From Trichococcus shcherbakoviae (GTDB lineage Bacteria; Bacillota; Bacilli; Lactobacillales; Aerococcaceae), in the NCBI RefSeq assembly GCF_963666195.1, contig NZ_OY762653.1, positions 248,001-312,000 on the forward strand: a stretch of 64,000 bases of DNA, written 5' to 3'. A program made the translations under genes and the position numbers. The notes below the pieces were generated by a model that was not told the DNA's origin, did not search any database, and saw only the letters and a program-made list of their open reading frames with translations. Every line of letters begins with the position of its first letter. The first letter of the stretch is position 1. Positions 8,552-17,511 of the stretch are shown here, one piece after another.

Positions 8552-10615
8552 CTATTTAAGGATCAATTTTCTGACATCAGCAAACTGCATAATGCTCAAG
8601 GTCAGGTTTCCGAGCGTATTCAAACGGTTGCTGCGGATAGCAACATCCTCGACCATGACCATATTTTCATCGAAATAAGCTTCAATATATGGCGCAATCG
8701 CAGCTAAGGCGGTGTAATCCGCTTCCGGATCGCCGTGGGACAGAGCCAAATCGAGATGATTAATCTGCACATACAGATTCTTCTCGCTGGCTGTTTCAAG
8801 CAGATCTTTCTGGACGGGAATCGATTCATCAGGATTTCCGGAAATGTTTACGACGCGCGCAAGAGCTTCCATGATCGTTTTGAATGATTCCTCTTCACTG
8901 TGCGCCTGCAATACTTTGGCGTTAGCGAATAGGGTGTTGACGTCTTTTTCGCCGGATTGCAGCACAGCTTCAACTATATCATAACGGATGCCGTAGGTTT
9001 GAAGTTTCTGTTGGATACGGCCGTTTGCGAAAACGGCAAGTTCATTCATTGTTTTATCGAACGATTCTGCATCTTCAATCGCAAAAACCTCCGTCAACAA
9101 GGCAGACAACAAATCTTCCAACGAGAATGACCATTGGTATTTCTCGATGATTTGAATGACGCCGATCATTTGACGACGCAAAGCATACGGGTCGTTCGAC
9201 CCTGTCGGAACCATACCCTGCAGGAAGAAACTGATGATGCTGTCCAATTTGTCCGCCATCGCCAAAACTGCTCCGATTTGGGTTTCCGGCAATTCGCCTT
9301 CACTGGATACCGGCAGATAGTGTTCGCGGATCGCGGTTGCTACAGCAGCGGTTTCGCCTTGTTGCAACGCATAGACTTCACCCATGATGCCTTGCAGTTC
9401 CGTAAACTCGGAAACCATGTTGGTCACCAAGTCAAACTTGTAGATGGAAGCCGCACGCAACAATTGCGTTTTGTCGTCCTCTTCCAGATCAAGCAGATCA
9501 GCAAGATGGGCAGCGATTTTCGCTGTGTTGTCCATCTTATCATGAATGGAGCCGATTTTCGAATGGAATGTGACTTTCTTCAATTTTTCGACCGACTGCG
9601 CAATTGTGATGCGTTGGTCTTCGTTGAAGAAGAACAGGCCGTCCTCAAGCCTTGCTGTCAGGACTTTCTCATTGCCTTTTTTCACGTTATCGATGAATAT
9701 GCCATTCCCGTTGCGTACGGATATGAAGTACGGCAAAAGTTTGCCCGATTTGTCCTTAACTTCGAAATAGCGTTGGTGGTCCTTCATCGATGTGATCAAT
9801 ACATCTGCCGGCAAAGTCAAATATTTGCTGTCGTATTCACCGAAGAAGGCTGTCGGGTATTCTACCAAAGAAGTGACTTCTTCCAATAAGCTTTCGTCGT
9901 TAGGGATGATCCAGCCATTTTCAGCTTCAATCTGTTGGAATTGGGCCCGGATCATGTTTTTCCTTTTGTCCTGATCGGCAATGACATGTTGTTCAGCCAA
10001 TTTCTCCACATACTCGCCTGCATGCGACAGCGTCACGTCTTCGCCCAAGAAACGGTGCCCGCGTGTGGTCCGGCCTGAAACGACATCCAAGACTTGGAAT
10101 GGGATGATTTCAGCATCAGCCAATGCCACAATCCAATGGATCGGTCGGATGTACTTGAAGTGATGGTTGCCCCAATGCATCGAAACAGGGAAAGTCAACG
10201 ACTCAACGACCGTATTCAATTCCTTCAGCACTTCGGATGAAGCTTTTCCGTTCGTTTCTTTCTTGACGAAAACATACTCCACACCATTCAGTTCATCAAA
10301 GAAGATGTCTTCAGGAGTCAAGCCTTGTCCGCGGACAAAGCCCAGTGCAGCTTTTGACCAAGTGCCGTCAGCCTGCAAAGCGATTTTTTTTGCGGGTCCT
10401 TTGATGACTTCCGCCAAATCCGCCTGTTTATCACTGACTCCGCTGGCGATGACCGCCAAACGTCTCGGCGTCGCATACATTTCGATCGCGTCAAAGCCGA
10501 TGCGGTTTGCTTCCAAAAAAGCGGCCATTTTTTCTTTCAATTGGATACTGCTGCTGCGCACATATTTCGCAGGCATTTCTTCAAGTCCGATTTCTAATAA
10601 TACAGTTTGACTCAT
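8552..10615 (-). CDS. glyS: Glycyl-tRNA synthetase beta subunit
   Basis: Beta chain of the heterotetrameric glycyl-tRNA synthetase, carrying tRNA-recognition and HD-like domains. It begins MSQTVLLEIGLEEMPAKYV, typical of the family, and the protein is about 687 residues. A GGAGG lies 9 nt before the ATG at 10615; a TTG three bases earlier is possible but less likely. It is separated from glyQ by a few bases, and both are presumably controlled by the T-box upstream of glyQ. Confidence 0.97.
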   Translation of the reverse strand: MSQTVLLEIGLEEMPAKYVRSSSIQLKEKMAAFLEANRIGFDAIEMYATPRRLAVIASGVSDKQADLAEVIKGPAKKIALQADGTWSKAALGFVRGQGLTPEDIFFDELNGVEYVFVKKETNGKASSEVLKELNTVVESLTFPVSMHWGNHHFKYIRPIHWIVALADAEIIPFQVLDVVSGRTTRGHRFLGEDVTLSHAGEYVEKLAEQHVIADQDKRKNMIRAQFQQIEAENGWIIPNDESLLEEVTSLVEYPTAFFGEYDSKYLTLPADVLITSMKDHQRYFEVKDKSGKLLPYFISVRNGNGIFIDNVKKGNEKVLTARLEDGLFFFNEDQRITIAQSVEKLKKVTFHSKIGSIHDKMDNTAKIAAHLADLLDLEEDDKTQLLRAASIYKFDLVTNMVSEFTELQGIMGEVYALQQGETAAVATAIREHYLPVSSEGELPETQIGAVLAMADKLDSIISFFLQGMVPTGSNDPYALRRQMIGVIQIIEKYQWSFSLEDLLSALLTEVFAIEDAESFDKTMNELAVFANGRIQQKLQTYGIRYDIVEAVLQSGEKDVNTLFANAKVLQAHSEEESFKTIMEALARVVNISGNPDESIPVQKDLLETASEKNLYVQINHLDLALSHGDPEADYTALAAIAPYIEAYFDENMVMVEDVAIRSNRLNTLGNLTLSIMQFADVRKLILK

Positions 10616-10619
10616 CAAT

Positions 10620-11534
10620 TTAGTCCTCCTTCAGGGCAAGTTCTTTTTGATCATCCGAAAGCAACGGGAAACCCAGTTCTTTTCTCTTTTGGACAAAAGC
10701 TTTCGCCAGTTGGCGCGCCATATTGCGGATTCGTGCGAGATAGCCCGCGCGGTCAGTCGCAGAAATGACACCTCTTGCATCCAAAAGGTTAAAGGCATGC
10801 GAACTCTTCAGGACATAGTCATAAGCCGGATGCACGAGACCGTTCTCGATCTGTTTTGTCGCTTCCGCTTCAAATGAATCAAATAGTTGGAACAACAGAT
10901 CGACGTTGCTTTCCTCAAACGAATATTTGGAATGTTCATATTCCGGCTGGCCGAAGATTTCGCCGTATTTCACGCCCTCTGTCCACTCAAGATCGTAGAC
11001 ACTGTTCACATCCTGGATATAAGAAGCCAAGCGCTCCAAACCATAGGTGATTTCACTTGTGACAGGACTGCATTCCAAACCGCCCACTTGCTGGAAATAA
11101 GTGAACTGGGTGACTTCCATTCCATCCAACCAGACTTCCCAGCCCAAGCCTGCGCAGCCCAATGAAGGGTTTTCCCAGTTGTCTTCGACAAAGCGGATAT
11201 CATGTTCGATCGGATTGATGCCCAATACTTTCAGGCTTTCCAGATATAGTTCCTGGATATTGTCCGGCGATGGCTTCATGACCACCTGGAATTGGTGATG
11301 TTGGTAGAGACGGTTGGGATTTTCACCGTAGCGGCCGTCAGCAGGACGACGCGAAGGCTCCACGTATGCGGCGTTCCAAGGTTCTGGGCCGATTGCACGC
11401 AAGAAAGTGTACGGGCTCATTGTTCCGGCACCTTTTTCAGTATCATAGGACTGCATCAAAAGGCAGCCTTGATCTGCCCAAAAATTTTGTAGCGCTTGAA
11501 TCATTTTTTGCACAGTTAATTTGTTTTCCATCAT
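10620..11534 (-). CDS. glyQ: Glycyl-tRNA synthetase alpha subunit
   Basis: Catalytic chain of the alpha2-beta2 glycyl-tRNA synthetase (class II). Characteristic segments include [31 protein letters not shown] and [11 protein letters not shown]. About 304 residues from the ATG at 11534, which follows GGAGG by 6 nt; a second ATG lies 3 bp later. First gene of glyQS, with a T-box leader directly upstream. Confidence 0.97.
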   Translation of the reverse strand: MMENKLTVQKMIQALQNFWADQGCLLMQSYDTEKGAGTMSPYTFLRAIGPEPWNAAYVEPSRRPADGRYGENPNRLYQHHQFQVVMKPSPDNIQELYLESLKVLGINPIEHDIRFVEDNWENPSLGCAGLGWEVWLDGMEVTQFTYFQQVGGLECSPVTSEITYGLERLASYIQDVNSVYDLEWTEGVKYGEIFGQPEYEHSKYSFEESNVDLLFQLFDSFEAEATKQIENGLVHPAYDYVLKSSHAFNLLDARGVISATDRAGYLARIRNMARQLAKAFVQKRKELGFPLLSDDQKELALKED

Positions 11535-11561
11535 AAATCTCCTCCACTTGAAATAATACAT

Positions 11562-11770
11562 AAAAAAAGTCCCTATGCATCAAGTCTCCTTGAAACATAG
11601 GGACGAATATTTTCGCGGTTCCACCCTAATTCCGGCAATTGCCGGCACTTCGTTACAGGACTCGGATACGCCTTTCCGCAATAGTCTCCCGATTTGGCTC
11701 ACACTATCCCAAACTCGCTTTTCGGTACTGACCAGAGGTACTCTTATCTTCAACGTCCAGTATTTAGTTC
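11562..11770 (-). promoter_or_regulatory. T-box riboswitch of glyQS
   Basis: The minus-strand leader contains the T-box core AGGGTGGAACCGCG (11627 to 11614), which pairs with the NCCA end of uncharged tRNA. It is followed by a terminator (GTCCCTATG...CATAGGGAC then TTTTTTT, 11562-11604). An AGAGTA motif and a GNNG-rich stem I region lie further upstream. By position it should sense uncharged tRNA-Gly; I did not resolve the specifier loop by hand. The 5' limit is approximate. Confidence 0.93.
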
Positions 11771-11776
11771 TTCTCA

Positions 11777-11805
11777 ATAGTAGCCTTGTTCCTTCAGAAT
11801 GTCAA
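11777..11805 (-). promoter_or_regulatory. Promoter of the glyQS T-box transcript
   Basis: Minus-strand TTGACA (11805-11800) and TACTAT (11782-11777) are spaced by 17 bp. The -35 box overlaps the recO stop codon (11802-11804), so glyQS transcription starts exactly where recO ends. Confidence 0.75.
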
Positions 11806-12641
11806 GAACTAGTTGAATCGGGCTTTCCGCTTTCGCTCGGCTTGTTTGGCTGCGATTCGGCTGCGGAACGGAACGGAATCTCTACCTTTGTTTCCCAAGC
11901 GTACATCTGGTCGATGAAACTCTTGCTTTTCAGTCGGATCCCGACGTATTCCTCATATAATTCGTCGATGAAGGCTCTGAGCGCCTGTTTCGTCTCGGCT
12001 TTGATCTGGATATTCCCGACTTGCTTCGGAGTGACCAATTGGAAAATCCGCGCAAAATGGACAGCTGCAGGGCTTGCATGCGATCTTCTGGGGTCTTCCC
12101 CGTAATGATTTTGGCACAAGGCACCGGAATATTTGACCGAAAAATCGAAAGGTTCTTGCTTGCTGTGACAGATGACGCATTCCTGCAATTGCGGAGCTGC
12201 CCCAAAATATTTCAGCACCCGCATTTCGAAAATGTTCACTACGATTTCCGCATCCATCCCGTTCTGCATAGCGACCAGGGATTCCTCCAACAGATCGTAG
12301 AGGTCAGCGGCCTTGATGGCATCGTTGATGGCTGCATCGGCCAGATTGTTCAAATACGTCGCGTAGGCGTTCAGGTGGATATCCGTTTGCATTTTGGAAA
12401 AGTGGGTGATTTCGCGGCTGTCCTGCAGGAAGCTAAGTCCGTCATCCTTGACGCGACCCAGATAAGTCGCTTTTGTGAAGGGCAGCAGCGCCGCTTTCAA
12501 GGAATGGTTCGGGTTTTTGATGTTCTTCACGAAAAACATCCGTTTTCCATGATCACGCGTAAATATTTTTACCAAAGCATCCTTTTCCCTGTGTTTTCGG
12601 ATCGATAAGACGATGCCATCAAATTCCTGATATGTCTCCAT
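11802..12641 (-). CDS. recO: DNA repair protein RecO
   Basis: RecF-pathway mediator that helps load RecA on SSB-coated DNA. N-terminal OB fold (FDGIVLSIRKHREKDALVKIF), then a helical domain with a zinc site in which I see CVICH and CQNH rather than two CxxC pairs. The last 20 or so residues are a polar Ser/Pro-rich tail. It begins with ATG after AAAGGGTG. The upstream gene is era, and a hairpin lies between them. Confidence 0.94.
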   Translation of the reverse strand: METYQEFDGIVLSIRKHREKDALVKIFTRDHGKRMFFVKNIKNPNHSLKAALLPFTKATYLGRVKDDGLSFLQDSREITHFSKMQTDIHLNAYATYLNNLADAAINDAIKAADLYDLLEESLVAMQNGMDAEIVVNIFEMRVLKYFGAAPQLQECVICHSKQEPFDFSVKYSGALCQNHYGEDPRRSHASPAAVHFARIFQLVTPKQVGNIQIKAETKQALRAFIDELYEEYVGIRLKSKSFIDQMYAWETKVEIPFRSAAESQPNKPSESGKPDSTSS

Positions 12642-12652
12642 GTCGCACCCTT

Positions 12653-12693
12653 TCGAAAAGAGAAGAGTCCGGAAGGCAGCCTCCCAAACTCTT
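12653..12693 (-). terminator. Hairpin with T-rich tail between era and recO
   Basis: AAGAGT...GGGAGG and CCTTCC...ACTCTT form an imperfect long stem on the minus strand, followed by CTCTTTTC. It may partly terminate the era transcript or act as an attenuator before recO. Confidence 0.6.
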
Positions 12694-12731
12694 ACTGATT
12701 GCTATTCATGTATCAATTGAGCACTAACTGA

Positions 12732-13643
12732 TCAATCGTAATCCTTTTGGCGATACCCGTAGTCCTGCAGATAACTCTGCTTGTCGCGCCAATCTTTTTG
12801 GACCTTCACCCAAAGTTCGAGGTAAATTTTATCACCCAGCATCGCTTCGATATCCCGACGTGCCCGGACACCAATTTCTTTCAACATTTTCCCGCCTTTG
12901 CCGATGATGATGCCTTTTTGGCTGGCCCGATCGACGATGATGGTTGCATGGACGTGGACTTTATCATCCTCGTTGCGCTGCATCGATTCCACGACGACAG
13001 CCACTGAATGCGGCACTTCTTCCTTGGTCAACTGAAGGATCTTTTCGCGGATGAATTCGGACACGACGAAGTATTCCGGGTGATCCGTCACTTGATCGTC
13101 CGGATAGAATTGGGGTCCCTCCGGCATGTATTTTTTGATGGTGGCCATCATTTCATCGACATTGTTCCCTTGAATGGCAGAAATCGGAACCACTTCATTG
13201 AACTCATTGTCTGAAGTATAGTCCATGATGATTTTCAGTAATTCCTCCGGCTTGACCTGATCGATTTTGTTGATGATCAAGAATTTTGGAGTGCGCAGGT
13301 TCTTGAGTTTTTCAAGAATGAAATTGTCCCCCGCTCCTCTTTTTTCTGCCGCATTCACCATGAACAGAACCAAATCAACTTCATTGAAAGTGCTGTAAGC
13401 GCTCTTCAACATGAAATCGTTCAAGCGCGTCTGCGGTTTGTGGATTCCGGGCGTATCGATGAAGACGATCTGGGAATCATCCGAAGTCACTACGCCTTGG
13501 ATCTTGTTCCGGGTAGTCTGCGGGACATCGCTCATGATGGCGACCTTTTGACCGACGATGCGGTTCAAAAGTGTCGATTTCCCTACGTTAGGTCTCCCGA
13601 TGATGGAGACGAATCCTGATTTGAAACCTTCTTTTTTATTCAT
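12732..13643 (-). CDS. era: GTPase Era
   Basis: Ribosome-associated GTPase needed for 30S maturation. G1 GRPNVGKS at residues 16-23, G3 DTPG, G4 NKID, and a C-terminal KH domain with [11 protein letters not shown] that binds the 3' end of 16S rRNA. 303 residues, standard. Part of the phoH-ybeY-dgkA-era cluster, a common Firmicute order. Confidence 0.97.
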   Translation of the reverse strand: MNKKEGFKSGFVSIIGRPNVGKSTLLNRIVGQKVAIMSDVPQTTRNKIQGVVTSDDSQIVFIDTPGIHKPQTRLNDFMLKSAYSTFNEVDLVLFMVNAAEKRGAGDNFILEKLKNLRTPKFLIINKIDQVKPEELLKIIMDYTSDNEFNEVVPISAIQGNNVDEMMATIKKYMPEGPQFYPDDQVTDHPEYFVVSEFIREKILQLTKEEVPHSVAVVVESMQRNEDDKVHVHATIIVDRASQKGIIIGKGGKMLKEIGVRARRDIEAMLGDKIYLELWVKVQKDWRDKQSYLQDYGYRQKDYD

Positions 13644-13653
13644 ACAAAACTCC

Positions 13654-14073
13654 TCAAATTAACTTATAATATAATTCCAAAAACTTGGGCAAAAAAATGA
13701 TGGCCGCGATCAGGATGGCAAAGAATGCTGTAACCAAGACCGCTCCGGCAGCGATGTCTTTTGCTTTCTTTGCCAGAGGATGATACTCGTAATCGGTCAC
13801 CAGATCGACCACATTTTCAAATATCGTATTCAGAAACTCCATGATGATCACCAAAAATATGCAGAAGATGATCACGATCCACTCCATTGGGCTCGCTCCG
13901 AAGAACCAGGCCGACAGGAGCGGTATCAAGCCAAACAAAGCATGACTGCGCATGTTTTTTTCTTCTTTGAGGATAATGCCGATGCCATCCAAAGCATGCT
14001 TCACTGAAGCAAAAAAACTTGGATTCTTTCCGATTTTCCCCATCTTTTCCCTACTCGTCTCTTTTGAGTCCAT
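13654..14073 (-). CDS. dgkA: Undecaprenol/diacylglycerol kinase DgkA
   Basis: Small integral-membrane kinase; Gram-positive members phosphorylate undecaprenol for cell-wall lipid carrier supply. Three membrane segments, with [16 protein letters not shown] and the family motif [15 protein letters not shown] chose the ATG at 14073 because MDSKETSRE resembles the start of Bacillus DgkA. It overlaps ybeY by 23 bp. Other starts at 14079 and 14043 (after TAGGG) cannot be excluded. Confidence 0.9.
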   Translation of the reverse strand: MDSKETSREKMGKIGKNPSFFASVKHALDGIGIILKEEKNMRSHALFGLIPLLSAWFFGASPMEWIVIIFCIFLVIIMEFLNTIFENVVDLVTDYEYHPLAKKAKDIAAGAVLVTAFFAILIAAIIFLPKFLELYYKLI

Positions 14074-14533
14074 AAGCATCCAGTATCTCTTTCTGAAGAC
14101 CGAACATTTCCTTTTCGTCTTCTTCCGTCATGTGATCATAACCATTCAAATGCAGGAAACCATGCAACGCAAGGAAACCTAGTTCCCGCTCGAAACTGTG
14201 GCCATAGGACTCCGCTTGTTCAGCGGTCTTGTCGGTCGAGATGATGATATCGCCGATATTTGTCGGGAAGGCGCCGGTTATGCTTTCCATGTTGATCGGG
14301 AAATCGTCATCCATTTCATCGTTCAGCGCAAAGCTGATGACGTCTGTGGCCTGATCTTTGTTGCGGAATTCACGATTGATTTCCCGGATGCGCTCATTGT
14401 CCACAAAGGTGATCGACAATTCGGTGTCGGACGCCAACTTCAAATACTCCCCCGCAAAAGCAATCAAGGAATGGACCAATTCCGTATGCGCATTCTGTAC
14501 AGATTCTGTTTCATCAAAAATATCTATTTCCAT
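14051..14533 (-). CDS. ybeY: Endoribonuclease YbeY (rRNA maturation)
   Basis: Metal-dependent RNase for 16S rRNA 3' maturation and ribosome quality control. The zinc motif H-x3-H-x5-H is seen as [12 protein letters not shown] chose the ATG at 14533 (MEIDIFDET), with GTGAG a few bases upstream. A GTG at 14545 overlapping the phoH stop is the alternative. Located between phoH and dgkA, as in other Firmicutes. Confidence 0.94.
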   Translation of the reverse strand: MEIDIFDETESVQNAHTELVHSLIAFAGEYLKLASDTELSITFVDNERIREINREFRNKDQATDVISFALNDEMDDDFPINMESITGAFPTNIGDIIISTDKTAEQAESYGHSFERELGFLALHGFLHLNGYDHMTEEDEKEMFGLQKEILDAYGLKRDE

Positions 14534-14541
14534 ATAATCGC

Positions 14542-15528
14542 TCACTTTTCTATATTGTGTTTTGTTTCCTCTTTGACATCATATGCTTTGATGATGCTCG
14601 CAACGACCGGGTGGCGCACGACATCATAAATATCAAAGGTGACAAAAGTGATGTCAGGAATGCCCTTAAGTTTCTTCTCGGCATCAATCAATCCTGAAAG
14701 GGCGCCTTTCGGCAAATCGATCTGGGTTTTGTCGCCGTTGACGATCATTTTTGACCCGAATCCGAGCCGGGTCAGGAACATCTTCATCTGCGCGACAGTC
14801 GTATTCTGCGCTTCGTCCAGGATGATGAAAGCATCTTCCAGCGTCCTTCCGCGCATGTATGCGAGCGGCGCAATTTCGATGACTCCCCTATCCATCAAGC
14901 GGGTCGTGTGCTCGACGCCATAGATGGCATAAAGCGCATCATAGACCGGGCGCAAATACGGGTCAACTTTTTCCTTCAGATCTCCGGGCAGGAAGCCTAG
15001 ATTTTCACCAGCTTCAACAGCCGGACGTGTCAGGATGATTTTTTTTACCTTACCGTTCTTCAGAGCCTCCACAGCCATCACTACTGCTAAGAAGGTTTTT
15101 CCGGTTCCGGCGGGCCCTATTCCGAATACGACATCTTTTTTCTTCACGGCCTGCACATATTGCCTTTGGCCGAAATTTTTCGCCCGGATAGGCTTGCCTG
15201 CGTATGACCTGCCGATTTCCTCCTCATAAAGGTTTATGAAGAAATCGAGGCTTCCGCGTTCGGACATTTTTATAGCTGTGACGATATCTGTTTGTGAAAT
15301 AGGGATGCCGCGCGCTAACAATTCCAAAAGTTGCTTCAACAGCGAGCGGGCCTTGTCGACAGCCGGCTCCTCGCCACTGATTTCTATTTTCATGCCGCGG
15401 CTTGTAATGGTCACATGCAAAGCATCTTCCAACATCTTCAGATGCTTATCCTGCGATCCAAATAATTGAGGCAAAACGGATGCGTCCATCACTTCAATTT
15501 TCTCTGTTTTATTCACTTTATCGGTCAA
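14542..15528 (-). CDS. phoH: PhoH family ATPase
   Basis: PhoH-like P-loop NTPase, probably acting in RNA metabolism with its neighbour YbeY. KH-like N-terminal part, Walker A GPAGTGKT, Walker [10 protein letters not shown]. The best ribosome binding site (GAGGAG) precedes a TTG at 15528 by 10 nt, giving [10 protein letters not shown] and 328 residues, close to the usual length. A GTG at 15564 would add a dozen residues without a good site. Confidence 0.93.
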   Translation of the reverse strand: MTDKVNKTEKIEVMDASVLPQLFGSQDKHLKMLEDALHVTITSRGMKIEISGEEPAVDKARSLLKQLLELLARGIPISQTDIVTAIKMSERGSLDFFINLYEEEIGRSYAGKPIRAKNFGQRQYVQAVKKKDVVFGIGPAGTGKTFLAVVMAVEALKNGKVKKIILTRPAVEAGENLGFLPGDLKEKVDPYLRPVYDALYAIYGVEHTTRLMDRGVIEIAPLAYMRGRTLEDAFIILDEAQNTTVAQMKMFLTRLGFGSKMIVNGDKTQIDLPKGALSGLIDAEKKLKGIPDITFVTFDIYDVVRHPVVASIIKAYDVKEETKHNIEK

Positions 15529-15648
15529 ACAAGCTACACTCCTCTTTTTGGGGATTTTTTTCACTGCTTATTGCTAATAGTATAACATAAAGCGGCATGG
15601 CTTATGAAAATATTTATCCCCTTGTGTTCAAGGCGCTTTTCTGGACGA

Positions 15649-15682
15649 CAAAAAAATGGAATGATACGGAGATCATCCCATT
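15649..15682 (-). terminator. Intrinsic terminator after rpsU
   Basis: Minus strand: AATGGGATGAT pairs with ATCATTCCATT (one mismatch) and is followed by TTTTTTT. Stem arms are 15672-15682 and 15655-15665. The remaining intergenic sequence to phoH (15529-15648) holds nothing else I can name. Confidence 0.85.
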
Positions 15683-15729
15683 CTTTATCGATTAGTCTCT
15701 AAGAATTTTAGAAAGCAAGCATCTTGCTG

Positions 15730-15903
15730 TTAGAATTTACGTTTTCTGGCAGCTTCAGATTTCTTCTTACGTTTCACACTTGGCTTTTCATAAAATTCAT
15801 GTTTACGAGCGTCTTGTAGAGTTCCAGTTTTTGAAACAGTACGTTTAAAGCGACGAAGAGCATCATCAAGAGATTCGTTTTTACGAACAACTGTTTTTGA
15901 CAT
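15730..15903 (-). CDS. rpsU: 30S ribosomal protein S21
   Basis: Small basic ribosomal protein of 57 residues. [20 protein letters not shown] and the Lys/Arg-rich C-terminus ([15 protein letters not shown]) are diagnostic. The ATG at 15903 follows GGAGGGAGGG. An upstream in-frame extension to 15963 is non-coding leader. It is a single gene with its own promoter and terminator. Confidence 0.97.
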   Translation of the reverse strand: MSKTVVRKNESLDDALRRFKRTVSKTGTLQDARKHEFYEKPSVKRKKKSEAARKRKF

Positions 15904-15983
15904 TAAATATTCCCTCCCTCCGAGCATTAAAAGTAACGTTTCCTTTTGAAAATAAGAAATCAAAATGAAATTGTTCTTTTGAT

Positions 15984-16011
15984 ATTATATCATAGGAGAA
16001 AGCAATTGCAA
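15984..16011 (-). promoter_or_regulatory. Promoter of rpsU
   Basis: Minus strand TTGCAA (16011-16006) and perfect TATAAT (15989-15984), 16 bp apart, about 80 bp before the rpsU start. Confidence 0.65.
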
Positions 16012-16084
16012 CGTTTTATTGCAAAACAAAAGAGTGTATCATCAAAATCGGTTAAAGCATCAGTCTGGCTGCCTTCAGGAAGGA

Positions 16085-16519
16085 CTACGCATTCGCCAAA
16101 CAATTCTTGCAAACACCAAATATTTCGAAGCGATGGGACGAAATTTGGCATCCCTCCAACTGTTGCTCAAAGAAATCCATCGGACACATCTGCAAAGCAA
16201 TCGTCATCCCGCATTGTTGACAAATGAAGTGATGATGGTGGTGTCCCTCGTGCAAACAAGTGATCCGGAACAGTTTTTCGTTGTTCAATTCTGTTTCTTC
16301 CAAGATCCCAACTTCCACAAAAGTATACAGGTTGCGGTATATCGTGTCATAGCTGAGTGTCGGATATTCGTCCTGTAACGCATGCAGAACTGATTTTGCA
16401 GACAGATAGCGGTTAGCTTCCACAAAAACCGTAATGATATCTTCTCTTTTCTGGGTATATTTATAACCTTGTTTCTTTAATTGCTGCAGTGCAATGGTTA
16501 CGGTATCTACCGGCATCAT
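16085..16519 (-). CDS. zur: Fur-family regulator, Zur type
   Basis: Zinc-responsive repressor by sequence resemblance. The N-terminal winged helix contains GYKYTQKREDII and SYDTIYRNL, both very close to Bacillus Zur. The sensor half has an HHHHH run, then FICQQCG, a CPMD segment and a C-terminal FGVCKNC; the two CxxC pairs form the structural zinc site. Fur or PerR are less likely because of the CPMD and HHHHH features. ATG at 16519 follows GGGAGGG. Divergent from ppsR; a 7-1-7 palindrome overlaps the likely start of transcription. Confidence 0.85.
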   Translation of the reverse strand: MMPVDTVTIALQQLKKQGYKYTQKREDIITVFVEANRYLSAKSVLHALQDEYPTLSYDTIYRNLYTFVEVGILEETELNNEKLFRITCLHEGHHHHHFICQQCGMTIALQMCPMDFFEQQLEGCQISSHRFEIFGVCKNCLANA

Positions 16520-16536
16520 TTTCCCTCCCGACTCTA

Positions 16537-16551
16537 TCAATTTCAAATTGA
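16537..16551. promoter_or_regulatory. 7-1-7 palindrome, candidate Zur autoregulatory box
   Basis: TCAATTT-C-AAATTGA is a perfect 15-bp palindrome with the 7-1-7 geometry of Fur-family operators. It sits immediately downstream of the zur -10 box, at the predicted start of transcription. The letters do not match the Bacillus Zur consensus, so assignment is inference. Confidence 0.45.
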
Positions 16552-16579
16552 CTATAGTATATTATTAGTGAGATTGCAA
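16551..16579 (-). promoter_or_regulatory. Promoter of zur
   Basis: Minus strand TTGCAA (16579-16574) and TATAGT (16556-16551) with 17-bp spacing. I could not define a convincing promoter for the divergent ppsR. Confidence 0.6.
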
Positions 16580-16608
16580 TCATTAAGATTCAGAAAGGAT
16601 GAAATTAT

Positions 16609-17436
16609 ATGGAGCAACAGGACCTACATTTTGTCATCATATCAGATTCGGTAGGAGACACCGCCAGGAAAGTCCTTCAGGCCGTATTGGCACAATTCCC
16701 ATCGATTACTGTTCATATGTATCATTATCCATTCATCAGAAAAATGAAAGATTTGGAGCCTGTATTGGTAGAGGCCAAAGAACTGAAAGCATTTGTTATC
16801 CATACTTTGGTCGTCGAGGATTTGAGTGAATACACGGACAGTTTCTGCGCAGCAGAGGACTTGCCTTGCTATAACATATTGAAAGCACTGGTTAGTGACA
16901 TCACCGAAAAGACCGGGCAGCAGCCTATCCGGAGAGCAGGCGCCCTGCATCGTTTGGATGATGAGTACTTCAACCGGATCAGCGCCATCGAGTTCGCAGT
17001 CAAGTACGATGACGGGAAAGATCCAAAGGGTTTCTTGGATGCCGATTTGGTCCTGCTGGGCGTTTCGCGCACTTCAAAGACGCCACTATCCATGTTTTTG
17101 GCGAACAAGACCATCAAAGTGGCGAACCTGCCGATCATGCCGGAAGCCTCAGTGCCTGACGAAATTTGGCAAGTGGATCCGAAAAAAATCGTCGGATTGA
17201 CAAATGATGCCGAGGTATTGAATAATTTCCGCAAGGAGCGGATGATCGCTTACGGATTATCGCCGGAAACCATTTATTCGGACATGGACCGCATCCGGGC
17301 TGAACTGGAATACGCCTATGAATTGTACAATAAATTGGGTTGCATCGTCATCAATGTATCCAAGCGCTCTATAGAAGAAACAGCCGCCATCATTATGAGC
17401 AGCATCGAAATTTCCGATACAACCATCATTCCCTGA
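16609..17436 (+). CDS. ppsR: Pyruvate, phosphate dikinase regulatory protein
   Basis: Bifunctional kinase/phosphorylase family (DUF299, B. subtilis YqfL) that switches pyruvate phosphate dikinase or PEP synthase by threonine phosphorylation. The sequence begins LHFVIISDSVGDTARKV and carries the phosphate-binding loop GVSRTSKTPLS. The 275-residue length is typical. Start at ATG after GAAAGGA. Whether its target enzyme exists in this organism cannot be told from this window. Confidence 0.93.
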   Translation: MEQQDLHFVIISDSVGDTARKVLQAVLAQFPSITVHMYHYPFIRKMKDLEPVLVEAKELKAFVIHTLVVEDLSEYTDSFCAAEDLPCYNILKALVSDITEKTGQQPIRRAGALHRLDDEYFNRISAIEFAVKYDDGKDPKGFLDADLVLLGVSRTSKTPLSMFLANKTIKVANLPIMPEASVPDEIWQVDPKKIVGLTNDAEVLNNFRKERMIAYGLSPETIYSDMDRIRAELEYAYELYNKLGCIVINVSKRSIEETAAIIMSSIEISDTTIIP

Positions 17437-17440
17437 AATT

Positions 17441-17482
17441 GAAAGAAGAGGACCCGATTCATTTCGGGCCCTCTTCTTTTGT
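17441..17482. terminator. Bidirectional terminator between ppsR and the TPM gene
   Basis: GAAGAGG..CCCGA and TCGGG..CCTCTTC form a stem with one internal mismatch, followed by TTTTG on the plus strand. Convergent genes lie on both sides. Confidence 0.8.
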
Positions 17483-17511
17483 TGTTCTATTCAATTGTTT
17501 CAACAGGTGCT

